From positions 96,033 to 160,032 of the forward strand of contig JAPLEJ010000008.1 in NCBI GenBank assembly GCA_026391435.1: DNA of 64,000 nucleotides, in the 5' to 3' direction. Positions 1 through 8,610 of the stretch are shown here, in pieces. The DNA is from Bacteroidota bacterium (lineage in GTDB: Bacteria > Bacteroidota > Bacteroidia > Chitinophagales > Chitinophagaceae). The notes under the pieces are model-generated. The model had not been told where the DNA came from. It ran no database searches and saw only the letters and a list, made by a program, of their open reading frames with translations. The first letter of the stretch is position 1, and every line of letters begins with the position of its first letter. The position numbers and the translations under genes were made by a program.

Positions 1-1
1 A

Positions 2-463
2 TGGAACGGAACACCTAAAGAAAGTATAGGTGATTACGATGCTTTATTAGACGTGTTGGATTGGGATTTAAACGTAGATCCAAACACAATGGAAAATCGC
101 TTTATGGCGCCGAAGCCCGTTCATGATGTAAATAAAATGAAAGCCGCGGGTTATGTTGAAAATTGGGTTTGTTATAAATCACATGATTTTAGTGCAAAAG
201 AGTTAACCGTTTTCCCTGGACAAACCGTAACCATTACTGATAGCGCCGCTTATGGTATAATTGTCATGCAAGGTCATGGTAAGAAGGGCGTTTGGGATAT
301 TGAAACTCCGGCACTAATTAGATACGGCCAACTTACCAATGATGAATTTTTTATCAGCGAATCTGCTGCTAAGGAGGGCGTAAAAATTATAAACCACTCT
401 GATACCGATCCGATTGTTATATTAAAACATTTTGGTCCACGCAATCCAGATCTTGTTGTATAA
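2..463 (+). CDS. Cupin-like (mannose-6-phosphate isomerase-type) protein, C-terminal part
   Basis: The reading frame is already open at the first base of the window, so only the last 153 residues are visible and the true start lies to the left. The GTG inside the frame at 53 is not a credible start. The visible part has short beta-strand-like segments (FPGQTVTITD, GIIVMQGHGKKGVW) as in a cupin barrel and the C-terminal half of class I mannose-6-phosphate isomerase-like proteins. It ends 40 bases before the next gene of a sugar-catabolism operon, so a role in handling or sensing sugars is plausible. The substrate is unknown. It could also be a non-catalytic cupin; I cannot check metal ligands with half of the protein missing. 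Confidence 0.6.
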   Translation, partial: WNGTPKESIGDYDALLDVLDWDLNVDPNTMENRFMAPKPVHDVNKMKAAGYVENWVCYKSHDFSAKELTVFPGQTVTITDSAAYGIIVMQGHGKKGVWDIETPALIRYGQLTNDEFFISESAAKEGVKIINHSDTDPIVILKHFGPRNPDLVV

Positions 464-503
464 AAAATTAAAATTTAATCTCACCAAACACCACCCGAAT
501 AAA

Positions 504-3500
504 ATGAAACTAAACAAAATTATATTCACTACCATCGGTGTTGTTTTGGTAGCATTATTTTCGTTTACCACCACCACGCCTTCAAAACTAAAAATAAAAA
601 AAGGAGCACATATTATTTTAGTGGGCAATAATTTAGGATCTCGAATGATGAACTATGGTTATTTTGAAACCGAGCTTCAACTTCGATATCCAGATAATGC
701 TTTATACATCCGCAATATGTGTGATGGTGGAAATACACCAGGATTCAGACCCCATTCTGGACGCCCTACGCCTTGGGCTTTTCCGGGAGCTGAAAAATTT
801 CAAACCGAATTAGCAAATAACCCAAATACAGAAGGTTTTTTAGAATATCCTGATGCTTGGATATCTAATCATAAAGCAGATATAATAATAGCGATGTTTG
901 GTTTTGATGAATCTTTTCAAGGAGCAGCCGGTCTTGAAAATTATAAAGCAGAATTAGATGCTTTTATTAAACATACATTAAAACAAAAGTACAACGGGGA
1001 GTCGGCACCTCAGCTAGCCATTGTATCTCCTATTGCCTTCGAAGATCTTTCTGCAAAGATGGATTTACCCAACGGAATTACTGAAAATAAAAACCTGCAA
1101 TTATATAAAGACGCCATGAAGCAAGTGGCGATGAAAAACGGCGTTCATTTTATTGATGCATTTTCTACCACCAAAACATGGCTTGAAAATCCAGCCACCG
1201 ATTTAACCATTGATGGTTCACAATTAAACGATGCTGGCTATAAAAAGTTTGCCCCTTTTTTAGTAGATGCCGTTTTTGGTAAAGTGCCTGTTGTGGCAGA
1301 GTCTAATCGTGCTTTAGTGCTTGATGCGGTGATTGAAAAAGATTGGATGTGGCATAATGATTTTAAAGCACCCAATGGTGTGCATGTTTTTGGTCGTCGA
1401 TATGATCCCTTTGGTCCAGGAAACTATCCTGCTGAATCAAAAAAGATAAGGGAGATGACATTGATTCGCGACACTGCGATTTGGATGGCAGCAAAAGGAA
1501 AAAAAATGGACCTAGCAGCAGCGGATGCAAAAACATCGGCACTTCCTATTGTTGAAACCAATTTTAAACCAACTGGAAAAGTAGAAGAGCCAAGGTATTT
1601 ATATGGTAAAGAAGCGATTGATAAATTTACAATGGCACCTGGCTATAAGATAAATCTTTTTGCATCTGAAACGGAGTTTCCAGATTTAGCCAATCCCGTT
1701 CAAATTTCTTTTGATAATAAAGGAAGATTATGGGTGGCGGTGATGCCTACTTATCCGCATTGGAAACCAGGTGATCCAAAACCGAATGATAAATTAATTA
1801 TTTTATCTGATACGGATGGTGATGGAAAAGCAGACAAACAAACCACTTTTGCAGACGGGCTTCAACTTCCACTTGGATTTGAATTAGCACCCGAGGGGGT
1901 TTATCTTTCGCAAGGAACCAACTTGGTTCTTTTAAAAGACACCAATGGTGATGATAAAGCAGATTCCAGAGAAATTATATTAAGTGGATTTGATGATCAT
2001 GATACACACCACGCGCATCATGCGTATACAACAGATCCTTCTGGTGCTATTTATATGGGCGAGGGTGTTTTTTTAGTAAACGATATTGAAACTTCATATG
2101 GTCCTGTTCGCGGAACCAACGGAGGTTTTTTTAGATATGATCCAAAAAATAAAAAATTAGATCGCATCGCACAACTTTCTATTCCTAATCCTTGGGGTAT
2201 AGCCTTTGATGAGTGGGGCCAAGTTTTTTATGCAGAAACTTCGGGTCCTGAAGTCACTTGGATGATGCCGGGTACCGTTAAGTCAAGGTATGCAGAAGCA
2301 ACCCCAAAGCCAAAAAATATTATTGAAGAAAGCCAAATGGTTAGACCTACATCTGGTATTGAATTTGTTTCAAGTAGACATTTTCCAGATAATGTGCAAG
2401 GCGACATGTTGATTAATAATACCATTGGTTTTTTAGGAACCAAGCAACATCAAATGTTTGATGATGGAACGGGATATAAAAGTAAACTTCGTCATGATAT
2501 TATGATTTCATCTGATTTTAATTTTCGTCCTGTTGATTTAGAATTTGCACCCGATGGCTCATTATATATAGCAGACTGGCATAATGTTTTAATAGGACAT
2601 ATGCAACACAATGCACGCGACCCACTAAGAGATCACGTGCATGGTCGTATCTATCGCATCACTTATCCATCTCGACCATTAGTGGTTCCATCAAAAGTAG
2701 CAGGTGCATCAGTTGAAGAATTATTATCTAATCTTACTTTACCTGAATATAGAACAAGATATAGAACGCGTCGTGAATTGCGCGCGCATCCAGCTTCTGA
2801 AGTGTTACCAAAATTAAAAACATGGATGGCACAGTTAGATAAATCGGCACCCAATTATGAAAAACTTTTAATGGAAGGATTATGGGTAAGCTGGGGACAA
2901 AATAAAATAGACCAACCACTTCTTCATCAATTATTACAAGCAAAAGATTATAGAGTAAGAGCTGCCGCGCTAGAGGTAGTTCGTTTTAATGAAAAACAAT
3001 TACCCGATCAGGCTACCTTATTAATGAATGCAGCAAAAGATGAAAATAGCCGCGTACGACTTGAAGCTATTGTGGCTGCCTCTTGGTTACCCAAGGAAAA
3101 AGGACTTCCTATTGAAATGGAAGCAACAAAAAAACCACTTGATAGCTGGATGATAAAAGCGCATGAAACAGCTGTGGCGCATTTAGAGGGACACAATGTA
3201 GCGGTAGTAAAATCCGTCGTTGTAAAAGCAAAAGAGGGCGACATAAATAACGCAATCATGCAAACCGGGAAGGAAATTTATTTAAGAGACGGCTTTTGTA
3301 ATACTTGTCATCAGCCCAATGGAAAAGGATTGTCTGCATCTGGATTTCCTCCGCTTAGTGAATCCAAGTGGGTGAATGGCAGCGAAGAGCGCCTTATTAA
3401 AATTGTCCTAAGGGGTATGTACGGTCCAATAGAAGTGAATGGAAAAAAATATCCAGGCCAAGTACCTATGACGCCTTATGGTGGCATGTTAAACGATAAA

Positions 3501-3659
3501 GAAGTGGCCGCGGTGCTTACTTATATCCGCAACTCGTTTGGAAACAAAGCGTCCGCAGTGGAAGAAGTGACCGTAAAAAGAGTACGCGCTGCGATTAAAA
3601 ATAAGGTTGGGTTTTATTCGCCCGATGAATTATTATTATTACATCCAATGGAAAACTAA
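504..3659 (+). CDS. Secreted SGNH / PVC-type dehydrogenase / HEAT / cytochrome c fusion protein
   Basis: A large modular exported protein of 1051 residues. I chose the ATG at 504 because it starts directly with a signal peptide (MKLNKIIFTTIGVVLVALFS), whereas the longer frame from 432 overlaps the preceding gene. Order: an SGNH-hydrolase-like domain at about 38-270 (VGNNLGSRM near the start); a beta-propeller of the membrane-bound dehydrogenase (glucose/sorbosone dehydrogenase-like) type at about 375-730 with DTDGDGKAD and DTNGDDKAD calcium-loop-like motifs; HEAT-like helices at about 735-870; and a class I cytochrome c with CNTCH at 932-936 and a likely Met ligand in VPMTPYGG. This architecture is common in Planctomycetota, Verrucomicrobiota and Bacteroidota. 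In this operon it is a candidate periplasmic sugar dehydrogenase passing electrons to its own heme, but its substrate is not known. Confidence 0.85.
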   Translation: MKLNKIIFTTIGVVLVALFSFTTTTPSKLKIKKGAHIILVGNNLGSRMMNYGYFETELQLRYPDNALYIRNMCDGGNTPGFRPHSGRPTPWAFPGAEKFQTELANNPNTEGFLEYPDAWISNHKADIIIAMFGFDESFQGAAGLENYKAELDAFIKHTLKQKYNGESAPQLAIVSPIAFEDLSAKMDLPNGITENKNLQLYKDAMKQVAMKNGVHFIDAFSTTKTWLENPATDLTIDGSQLNDAGYKKFAPFLVDAVFGKVPVVAESNRALVLDAVIEKDWMWHNDFKAPNGVHVFGRRYDPFGPGNYPAESKKIREMTLIRDTAIWMAAKGKKMDLAAADAKTSALPIVETNFKPTGKVEEPRYLYGKEAIDKFTMAPGYKINLFASETEFPDLANPVQISFDNKGRLWVAVMPTYPHWKPGDPKPNDKLIILSDTDGDGKADKQTTFADGLQLPLGFELAPEGVYLSQGTNLVLLKDTNGDDKADSREIILSGFDDHDTHHAHHAYTTDPSGAIYMGEGVFLVNDIETSYGPVRGTNGGFFRYDPKNKKLDRIAQLSIPNPWGIAFDEWGQVFYAETSGPEVTWMMPGTVKSRYAEATPKPKNIIEESQMVRPTSGIEFVSSRHFPDNVQGDMLINNTIGFLGTKQHQMFDDGTGYKSKLRHDIMISSDFNFRPVDLEFAPDGSLYIADWHNVLIGHMQHNARDPLRDHVHGRIYRITYPSRPLVVPSKVAGASVEELLSNLTLPEYRTRYRTRRELRAHPASEVLPKLKTWMAQLDKSAPNYEKLLMEGLWVSWGQNKIDQPLLHQLLQAKDYRVRAAALEVVRFNEKQLPDQATLLMNAAKDENSRVRLEAIVAASWLPKEKGLPIEMEATKKPLDSWMIKAHETAVAHLEGHNVAVVKSVVVKAKEGDINNAIMQTGKEIYLRDGFCNTCHQPNGKGLSASGFPPLSESKWVNGSEERLIKIVLRGMYGPIEVNGKKYPGQVPMTPYGGMLNDKEVAAVLTYIRNSFGNKASAVEEVTVKRVRAAIKNKVGFYSPDELLLLHPMEN

Positions 3660-3680
3660 ATCACCCAATAAATTTATTTT

Positions 3681-4574
3681 ATGAAAATATTATATTCTTT
3701 TAAACATTTTATACTTTGCTTACTGTCTTTTCTTTTTGTTGTAGCGGGACAAAGCCAAACAGCGAACAAAAATAAAAAACCATTGATCGTTTTTGTTACA
3801 GGCGATCATGAATATGGGGGAGAATCTACCCTTCCTTTTATTGCTGCGGAATTAGAAAAAAATTATGGCTTTAGAACGAAAGTATTAAAAGCATCTCCCG
3901 ATCAAAATGCCGAAGAAAATATTCCTGGACTTGAAATTTTAAAAGAAGCAGATCTTGCTGTTTTTTTTCTGCGCTGGCGCAGGCTTCCAGAAGATCAAAT
4001 TCAATACATTGATGCTTATTTAAAATCAGGAAAACCATTGGTGGGTTTTCGTACCACCACGCACGCTTTCAATTATCCCAAAGGACATCCATTAGAAAAA
4101 TGGAATTCTTTTGGTGAGTTTGCATTTAATGCGCCTCCAGGTTGGGGTGGTGTTGCAAAGCATACCCATTATGGGCACGAGTCTTCTACAGATGTAAGTA
4201 TTATACCCGCCGAAGCAAAAAATCCAATTTTAACAGGAGTAGAAAATAACTTTCATGCAAGATCTTGGTTATACCAGGTTTTGCCGAGCTATCCTATCAA
4301 AGGATCGGTTGCTATATTAATGGGTCATCCGATTAATCCTTCACCCGCTTCTGCTTATGATAATCCCGTATCATGGACGGGTACGAATAGTTTTGGTGCC
4401 AAATTTTTCTTTACAACACTAGGACACCCTGATGATTTTAATCAAGAATCATTCCAACATTTAGTCATCAATGGAATTCATTGGGCAGTAGGTAAAAAAA
4501 TCCCAGCAAAATGGGCAGGTAAAATAAATATCAATGTTCCTTATCGTGGTATTGTTGCTTCTTCTATAAAATAA
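3681..4574 (+). CDS. Secreted ThuA-domain protein
   Basis: 297 residues with an N-terminal signal peptide (hydrophobic stretch, cleavage near VAGQSQ) and a ThuA-like, class I glutamine-amidotransferase-type fold. Visible family features are the first strand KPLIVFVTGDHEYGG, the segment ADLAVFFLRWRRLP, and GKPLVGFRTTTHAF. ThuA proteins are known from trehalose/disaccharide utilisation with a Gfo/Idh/MocA partner (ThuB), where 3-keto sugars are intermediates. It lies 21 bases after the dehydrogenase fusion and 7 bases before the first TIM-barrel gene, so it is co-transcribed with both. Its catalytic role is not settled from sequence; an action on keto-glycosides in the periplasm is inference from context. 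Confidence 0.85.
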   Translation: MKILYSFKHFILCLLSFLFVVAGQSQTANKNKKPLIVFVTGDHEYGGESTLPFIAAELEKNYGFRTKVLKASPDQNAEENIPGLEILKEADLAVFFLRWRRLPEDQIQYIDAYLKSGKPLVGFRTTTHAFNYPKGHPLEKWNSFGEFAFNAPPGWGGVAKHTHYGHESSTDVSIIPAEAKNPILTGVENNFHARSWLYQVLPSYPIKGSVAILMGHPINPSPASAYDNPVSWTGTNSFGAKFFFTTLGHPDDFNQESFQHLVINGIHWAVGKKIPAKWAGKININVPYRGIVASSIK

Positions 4575-4581
4575 TAATTGC

Positions 4582-5421
4582 ATGAATAAAATTGGTTTTA
4601 ATACATTAGTGTGGTCGGCTGTTGTTTCTGATGATTTATTTCCCATCATTGATCAATTAAAAAAAATAGGATATGATGGTGTTGAATGTTTGATTGGATC
4701 GCCAGACGAAAAAGCGTATCAGCGCTTTGGTGCACACGCCACTAATATTGGATTAGAAACAACTAGTGTATTTGTAGTAGGTAAAGATGAAAATCCCGTG
4801 GATCCCTCTGCTTTGGTTCGCGAGCGCGCATTAGATAGAATCAAGTGGGGCATTGATCGTGCTCATGATATGCACTCCACTATTTTATGTGGTCCTTTTC
4901 ATTCCGCCCATGGCGTTTTTTCAAAACAGCCACCACAGGAAACAGAATATGCACATTGTGCCGAACTACTTCACGCAGCAGGTGAGCATGCTGCTCAAGC
5001 AGGTATTACATTAGCGTTGGAAGCACTCAACCGCTTTGAATGTTATTTATGTAATACCATGGATCAATTAAAAAAATTAGTGACACTAGCGGATCATCCT
5101 AATGTAAAAGCAATGTATGATACACACCATGCTAACATTGAGGAAAAAAACAACAGCAAAGCAATAAAAAATATTGGACCCTTACTAGCACATGTACATA
5201 TTAGTGAAAACGATCGGGGTACACCTGGTGATGGTCATGTACAATGGAATGAAACTTTTTCAACCCTAAAAGAAATTAATTATAATGGTTGGCTTACCAT
5301 TGAAGCGTTTTCTCGTAACGATCCAGATTTTGCCAACGCAATTAATGTATGGAGAGAGTATTCTTTACCATGGGAGATTGCTTCTAACGGATTAGCCTTT
5401 ATTAAAAAACAATTAAATTAA
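4582..5421 (+). CDS. Sugar 3-epimerase/isomerase-like TIM-barrel protein
   Basis: 279 residues, cytoplasmic (no signal peptide), of the xylose-isomerase-like TIM-barrel superfamily and closest in pattern to D-tagatose/D-psicose 3-epimerases and hydroxypyruvate isomerases. The metal-binding and catalytic residues are in place: Glu in LALEALNRFE, Asp in MYDTHHANI, His in HVHISENDRGTPG and the second catalytic Glu in LTIEAFS. That intact set argues for an active Mn/Co-dependent ketose epimerase or isomerase. The gene is 7 bases after ThuA and 5 bases before a second TIM-barrel gene. Its exact sugar cannot be told from sequence; in a 3-keto-sugar pathway it could act on released keto-sugars. Confidence 0.85.
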   Translation: MNKIGFNTLVWSAVVSDDLFPIIDQLKKIGYDGVECLIGSPDEKAYQRFGAHATNIGLETTSVFVVGKDENPVDPSALVRERALDRIKWGIDRAHDMHSTILCGPFHSAHGVFSKQPPQETEYAHCAELLHAAGEHAAQAGITLALEALNRFECYLCNTMDQLKKLVTLADHPNVKAMYDTHHANIEEKNNSKAIKNIGPLLAHVHISENDRGTPGDGHVQWNETFSTLKEINYNGWLTIEAFSRNDPDFANAINVWREYSLPWEIASNGLAFIKKQLN

Positions 5422-5426
5422 ATCAT

Positions 5427-6461
5427 ATGAAAAACAATTATCCAAAATTACACAACGCAACATGGCCGGGTATTGTAGGAAAGGGCCCAGACTCTGAACC
5501 AGCTATCGGGTTAGACACCTTATTAGAATTAACCGTGAACGCTGAAGTGGATGGTGTTAAATTTGATGGGATAGATCTTGGACTTTTTGAGCCCCATTTT
5601 AATATTGACGAATCTGATGATGGTATTAAAAGATTAGCGGAAAAAGTAACCAAATTAAATTTAAATATTGGCAGCTTAGTAGCACCTATCTGGGGTGGAC
5701 CTGCAATGGGATCCAAAGAAGATCGTGCTGTATTTGTGGACATGGTTAAAAGATCATGTCGCTTTGGACAAAAGCTAAAAGAATATGGTGTACGCCCAAG
5801 CGGCATCATTAGAATTGATTCGGCGAGTAAACCAGAAGCTTGGAGTGCCGACCCCATAAACAACACAAAATTAATTGCTGAAACTTTTAGAGAAGCATGT
5901 GATGTCGCTGCAGATTTTGGTGAAAAGTTAGCAGCCGAAGGTGAAATTTGTTGGGGTGGAATGCATAGTTGGACTGCAATGATAGATACTTTAGAAGCGG
6001 TGAATCGCCCTAATATTGGTTTTCAAGCAGACATGGCCCACACGCTATTATATTTATTAGGATACAATAGCCCTCAGGATCGCATCTTACCCGAACACTT
6101 TGATTGGAGTGATCAATCGGCATTAGATGAGGGATTAAAAAAATTAACACACGCACTTCGTCCTTGGACCCTTGATTTTCATGTTGCCCAAAACGATGGC
6201 ACTGTTCATGGAACAGGCGCGCACGATAAAACGGGTCGTCATTGTCAGGCCTCAGATCCCAATGGTAAATTAGATATTGCGAAGCACGCTGGCTTTTGGT
6301 TGCGTAACGAAGAGGGCGCACTTACAAAAGCATTTAAACATATTTGTTGGGATGGTTGTATGTTCCCGAACGAAGTGATGACTAAGCAACAAACTTGGAA
6401 TGATATTTTATCTTCAATGATTAAAGTGCGTGATCAACATGGCTGGTATGAAGCCGAATAA
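5427..6461 (+). CDS. Sugar phosphate isomerase/epimerase family TIM-barrel protein
   Basis: 344 residues, no signal peptide, distant from the preceding gene but with the same AP-endonuclease-2/xylose-isomerase fold. Pattern segments are DGVKFDGIDLGLFEPHF near the N-terminus, LAAEGEICWGGMHSW, IGFQADMAHTLLYLLG, DFHVAQNDGTVHGTGAHDKTGRH and ICWDGCMFPNEV, which supply the acidic residues and histidines expected around the metal site. Related proteins sit beside Gfo/Idh/MocA dehydrogenases and DUF1080 hydrolases in Bacteroidota and Planctomycetota. A lyase, isomerase or eliminase step on a keto-sugar is plausible but unproven. Only 5 bases separate it from the upstream gene, so translation is likely coupled. 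Confidence 0.8.
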   Translation: MKNNYPKLHNATWPGIVGKGPDSEPAIGLDTLLELTVNAEVDGVKFDGIDLGLFEPHFNIDESDDGIKRLAEKVTKLNLNIGSLVAPIWGGPAMGSKEDRAVFVDMVKRSCRFGQKLKEYGVRPSGIIRIDSASKPEAWSADPINNTKLIAETFREACDVAADFGEKLAAEGEICWGGMHSWTAMIDTLEAVNRPNIGFQADMAHTLLYLLGYNSPQDRILPEHFDWSDQSALDEGLKKLTHALRPWTLDFHVAQNDGTVHGTGAHDKTGRHCQASDPNGKLDIAKHAGFWLRNEEGALTKAFKHICWDGCMFPNEVMTKQQTWNDILSSMIKVRDQHGWYEAE

Positions 6462-6494
6462 AAATTTTAAACATAATATTTAATTTGTAAAAAT

Positions 6495-7646
6495 ATGTCA
6501 ACAAAAAAAATACTTAACATTGGTTTGATTGGTGGTGGTTTTATGGGTCGTACCCATTCTAATGGATATAACCGCGTTCCTAATTTTTTTCCTGAGCTTG
6601 CATACACACCTTTATTAAAAGCGGTTTGTTTTCGTAATGAAACAAAAGCAAAAGCTTTTGCAGAACAATGGGGTTATGAAAGTTTTGAAACCGATTGGAG
6701 AAAATTAATCGCTCGTCCCGATATTGATGCAATCGATATTTGTACACCCAATGATACGCATGCTGAAATTGCGATTGCAGCAGCAGCGGCAGGAAAAATG
6801 ATTTTATGCGAAAAGCCGTTGGCGCGTGATTTAGCAGAGTCACAGGGGATGGTAGATGCCATTGAAAAAGCGGGCGTAAAAAATACAGTATGGTATAATT
6901 ATCGTCGTTTGCCTGCGGTGACTTTAGCAAAACAAATTATTGATTCAGGTAAATTGGGAAAAATATTTCACTATCGTGCTAACTTTTTACAAGACTGGAC
7001 CATCAATGAAGCATTGCCTCAGGGCGGCGAGGGTTTATGGAGAATGGATGCAGCGGTAGCGGGGTCAGGTGTATTGGGTGATTTACTATCTCATTGTATT
7101 GATACTGCCATGTGGTTAAATGGAGGCATTAAAGATGTTTCTGCAATGACCGAAACTTTTGTAAAACAACGCATGCATCAATTAACAGGAAAAGTAGAAG
7201 ATGTAAAAATTGATGATGCTTGTTCTTTCTTATGTCATTTTAATAATGGATCATTGGGATTGTTTGAATCCACAAGATATGCGCGAGGACACAAGGCTTT
7301 ATATACTTTTGAAATTAATGGCGCTGATGCATCTATTCGTTGGGATTTACATGATTTAAATAAACTTGAATTTTATGACAACGCAGATGAATCAAAATTA
7401 AAAGGATGGCGCACCATTCATATCACGGATGGCGATCATCCTTATATGGACAAGTGGTGGGTGCCGGGATTGAGTATTGGGTATGAACATTCTTTTGTAC
7501 ATCAGGCTGCCGATTTTTTAAGAAGTATCGAAACAGGAACATCTTGTTCTCCTACTTTTAAAGAAGCGCTCGATACACAAAAAGTTTGTCAAGCTGTTGC
7601 TGAATCTGCAGCATCTCGCAGTTGGAAAGACTGTGGCGTATTGTAA
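6495..7646 (+). CDS. Gfo/Idh/MocA family oxidoreductase
   Basis: 383 residues. The Rossmann NAD(P)-binding motif is [16 protein letters not shown] close to the N-terminus, followed by [11 protein letters not shown] and the family EKPLARD motif whose lysine is normally catalytic. The C-terminal alpha/beta domain includes the [13 protein letters not shown] segment that carries the usual active-site histidine. There is no signal peptide, so it should use cytosolic NAD(P)H. In the known 3-keto-glycoside pathways a protein of this family oxidises the C3 hydroxyl of a glycoside or reduces the released 3-keto-sugar; this is the best guess here. It sits 33 bases after the second TIM-barrel gene and 35 bases before the DUF1080 gene. 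Confidence 0.9.
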   Translation: MSTKKILNIGLIGGGFMGRTHSNGYNRVPNFFPELAYTPLLKAVCFRNETKAKAFAEQWGYESFETDWRKLIARPDIDAIDICTPNDTHAEIAIAAAAAGKMILCEKPLARDLAESQGMVDAIEKAGVKNTVWYNYRRLPAVTLAKQIIDSGKLGKIFHYRANFLQDWTINEALPQGGEGLWRMDAAVAGSGVLGDLLSHCIDTAMWLNGGIKDVSAMTETFVKQRMHQLTGKVEDVKIDDACSFLCHFNNGSLGLFESTRYARGHKALYTFEINGADASIRWDLHDLNKLEFYDNADESKLKGWRTIHITDGDHPYMDKWWVPGLSIGYEHSFVHQAADFLRSIETGTSCSPTFKEALDTQKVCQAVAESAASRSWKDCGVL

Positions 7647-7681
7647 ATAAATATTTTGACGAAAAAATTAATTAATATCAA

Positions 7682-8386
7682 ATGAACCAAAAATTATATT
7701 TCCGTTTTATCCTTGCCTTTTTTATTTTAAGTTGTGCACTGTCCGTGCAAGCACAAAAAAAAGCAGGCTTTGTTCAAATCTTTGATGGCAAGTCTATGAA
7801 AGGTTGGGATGCGGATACTACTTTTTGGAAAGTAAAAGACAATAGTTTTGTAGGCGAAGTAACCGCAGCAACACCCATTAAAACAAATACTTTTTTAATT
7901 TGGAGAGGAGGTCTTCCTGCTAATTTTGAATTTAAAGCCAGCTTTCGAATCAGCCCAGAAGGAAACAGTGGTGTTAATTATAGAAGCGAAGAATTACCCG
8001 ATATTAAATATGCATTAAAAGGATACCAGGCAGATATTGATGGTGGCAATGTGTACACGGGACAAAATTATGAAGAACGCGGAAGAGGTTTTTTAGCAAA
8101 GCGCGGAGAAATTGCTTTATTACAAACGGATAAAAATCCAACCATTACTGGCTCTTTAGGAAATCCTGATTCCTTAAAAACAAAAATTAAAGTAAGCGAC
8201 TGGAATGAGATACATATTATAGTGAACAACAATCGGATGCAACATTATATTAATGGTGTATTAATGAGCGATGTCACCGATGAGGATCTAGTAAAGCGCA
8301 AAATGAAAGGCTTATTGGGCTTACAAGTTCATGTGATGCCTACCATGAAAGTAGCATATCGAAACCTCTTTTTAAAGGAGCTATAA
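7682..8386 (+). CDS. Secreted DUF1080 / 3-keto-disaccharide hydrolase family protein
   Basis: 234 residues with a clear signal peptide (MNQKLYFRFILAFFILSCALSVQAQ). The mature part is one concanavalin-like jelly roll of the DUF1080 type: FVQIFDGKSMKGWD at the start, FEFKASFRISPEGNSGVNYRSEE in the middle and WNEIHIIVNNNRMQHYINGVLMSDV near the end. Family members hydrolyse glycosidic bonds next to a 3-keto sugar. It is the last gene of the operon; the 224 bases after it hold no gene. A cysteine lies near the end of the signal peptide (LSCAL), but an AQ cleavage site fits better than a lipobox. Confidence 0.85.
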   Translation: MNQKLYFRFILAFFILSCALSVQAQKKAGFVQIFDGKSMKGWDADTTFWKVKDNSFVGEVTAATPIKTNTFLIWRGGLPANFEFKASFRISPEGNSGVNYRSEELPDIKYALKGYQADIDGGNVYTGQNYEERGRGFLAKRGEIALLQTDKNPTITGSLGNPDSLKTKIKVSDWNEIHIIVNNNRMQHYINGVLMSDVTDEDLVKRKMKGLLGLQVHVMPTMKVAYRNLFLKEL

Positions 8387-8473
8387 CAGGGATTTTACCC
8401 TATAATTGCTTGCTTTTAGCTCGAAAAGGGAGAGATTGCTAATTATTTTTGAATGATTAGTAAAATCTTAAGT

Positions 8474-8497
8474 AATTGACAATCAATATCAATTGAC
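8474..8497 (+). repeat. Direct repeat of AATTGAC upstream of recA
   Basis: AATTGAC occurs at 8474-8480 and again at 8491-8497, a period of 17 bases, in a very AT-rich 224-base gap between the sugar operon and recA. The gap also carries repeated ATTAGT/ACTAA-like words. The spacing does not match a standard LexA palindrome. It could be a regulator site or chance in AT-rich DNA. Confidence 0.3.
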
Positions 8498-8568
8498 TAA
8501 TTTTTACAAAAAACTAATCAAATTAGTAAAAAAATACTAAATATTTTAGTTTATTAACAATTTATCCC

Positions 8569-8576
8569 TATCTTCA
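8569..8576 (+). promoter_or_regulatory. Possible -7 element for recA
   Basis: TATCTTCA matches the Bacteroidota -7 consensus TAnnTTTG at five of its six fixed positions plus one near miss. It lies about 35 bases before the recA start. No clear TTTG -33 element is seen 19-21 bases upstream. Confidence 0.35.
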
Positions 8577-8610
8577 CATAAATATTAAAGAAAACATAAA
8601 ACGATTAACC

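Noticed and set aside
53..463. Complete small gene starting at GTG 53
   Set aside because: The frame continues open to the left edge of the window with plausible protein sequence, so this is the tail of a longer gene.
432..503. Longer N-terminus of the SGNH/dehydrogenase fusion gene
   Set aside because: It overlaps the end of the preceding gene and puts 24 unrelated residues before a clean signal peptide that starts at 504.
5438..5866. 142-codon minus-strand frame inside the second TIM-barrel gene
   Set aside because: It lies wholly within a clearly recognisable gene, has Ser/Pro-rich random-looking sequence and no family resemblance.
8395..8420. Possible terminator after the DUF1080 gene (AGGG...CCCT)
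   Set aside because: Only four pairs and no T run; too weak to call.
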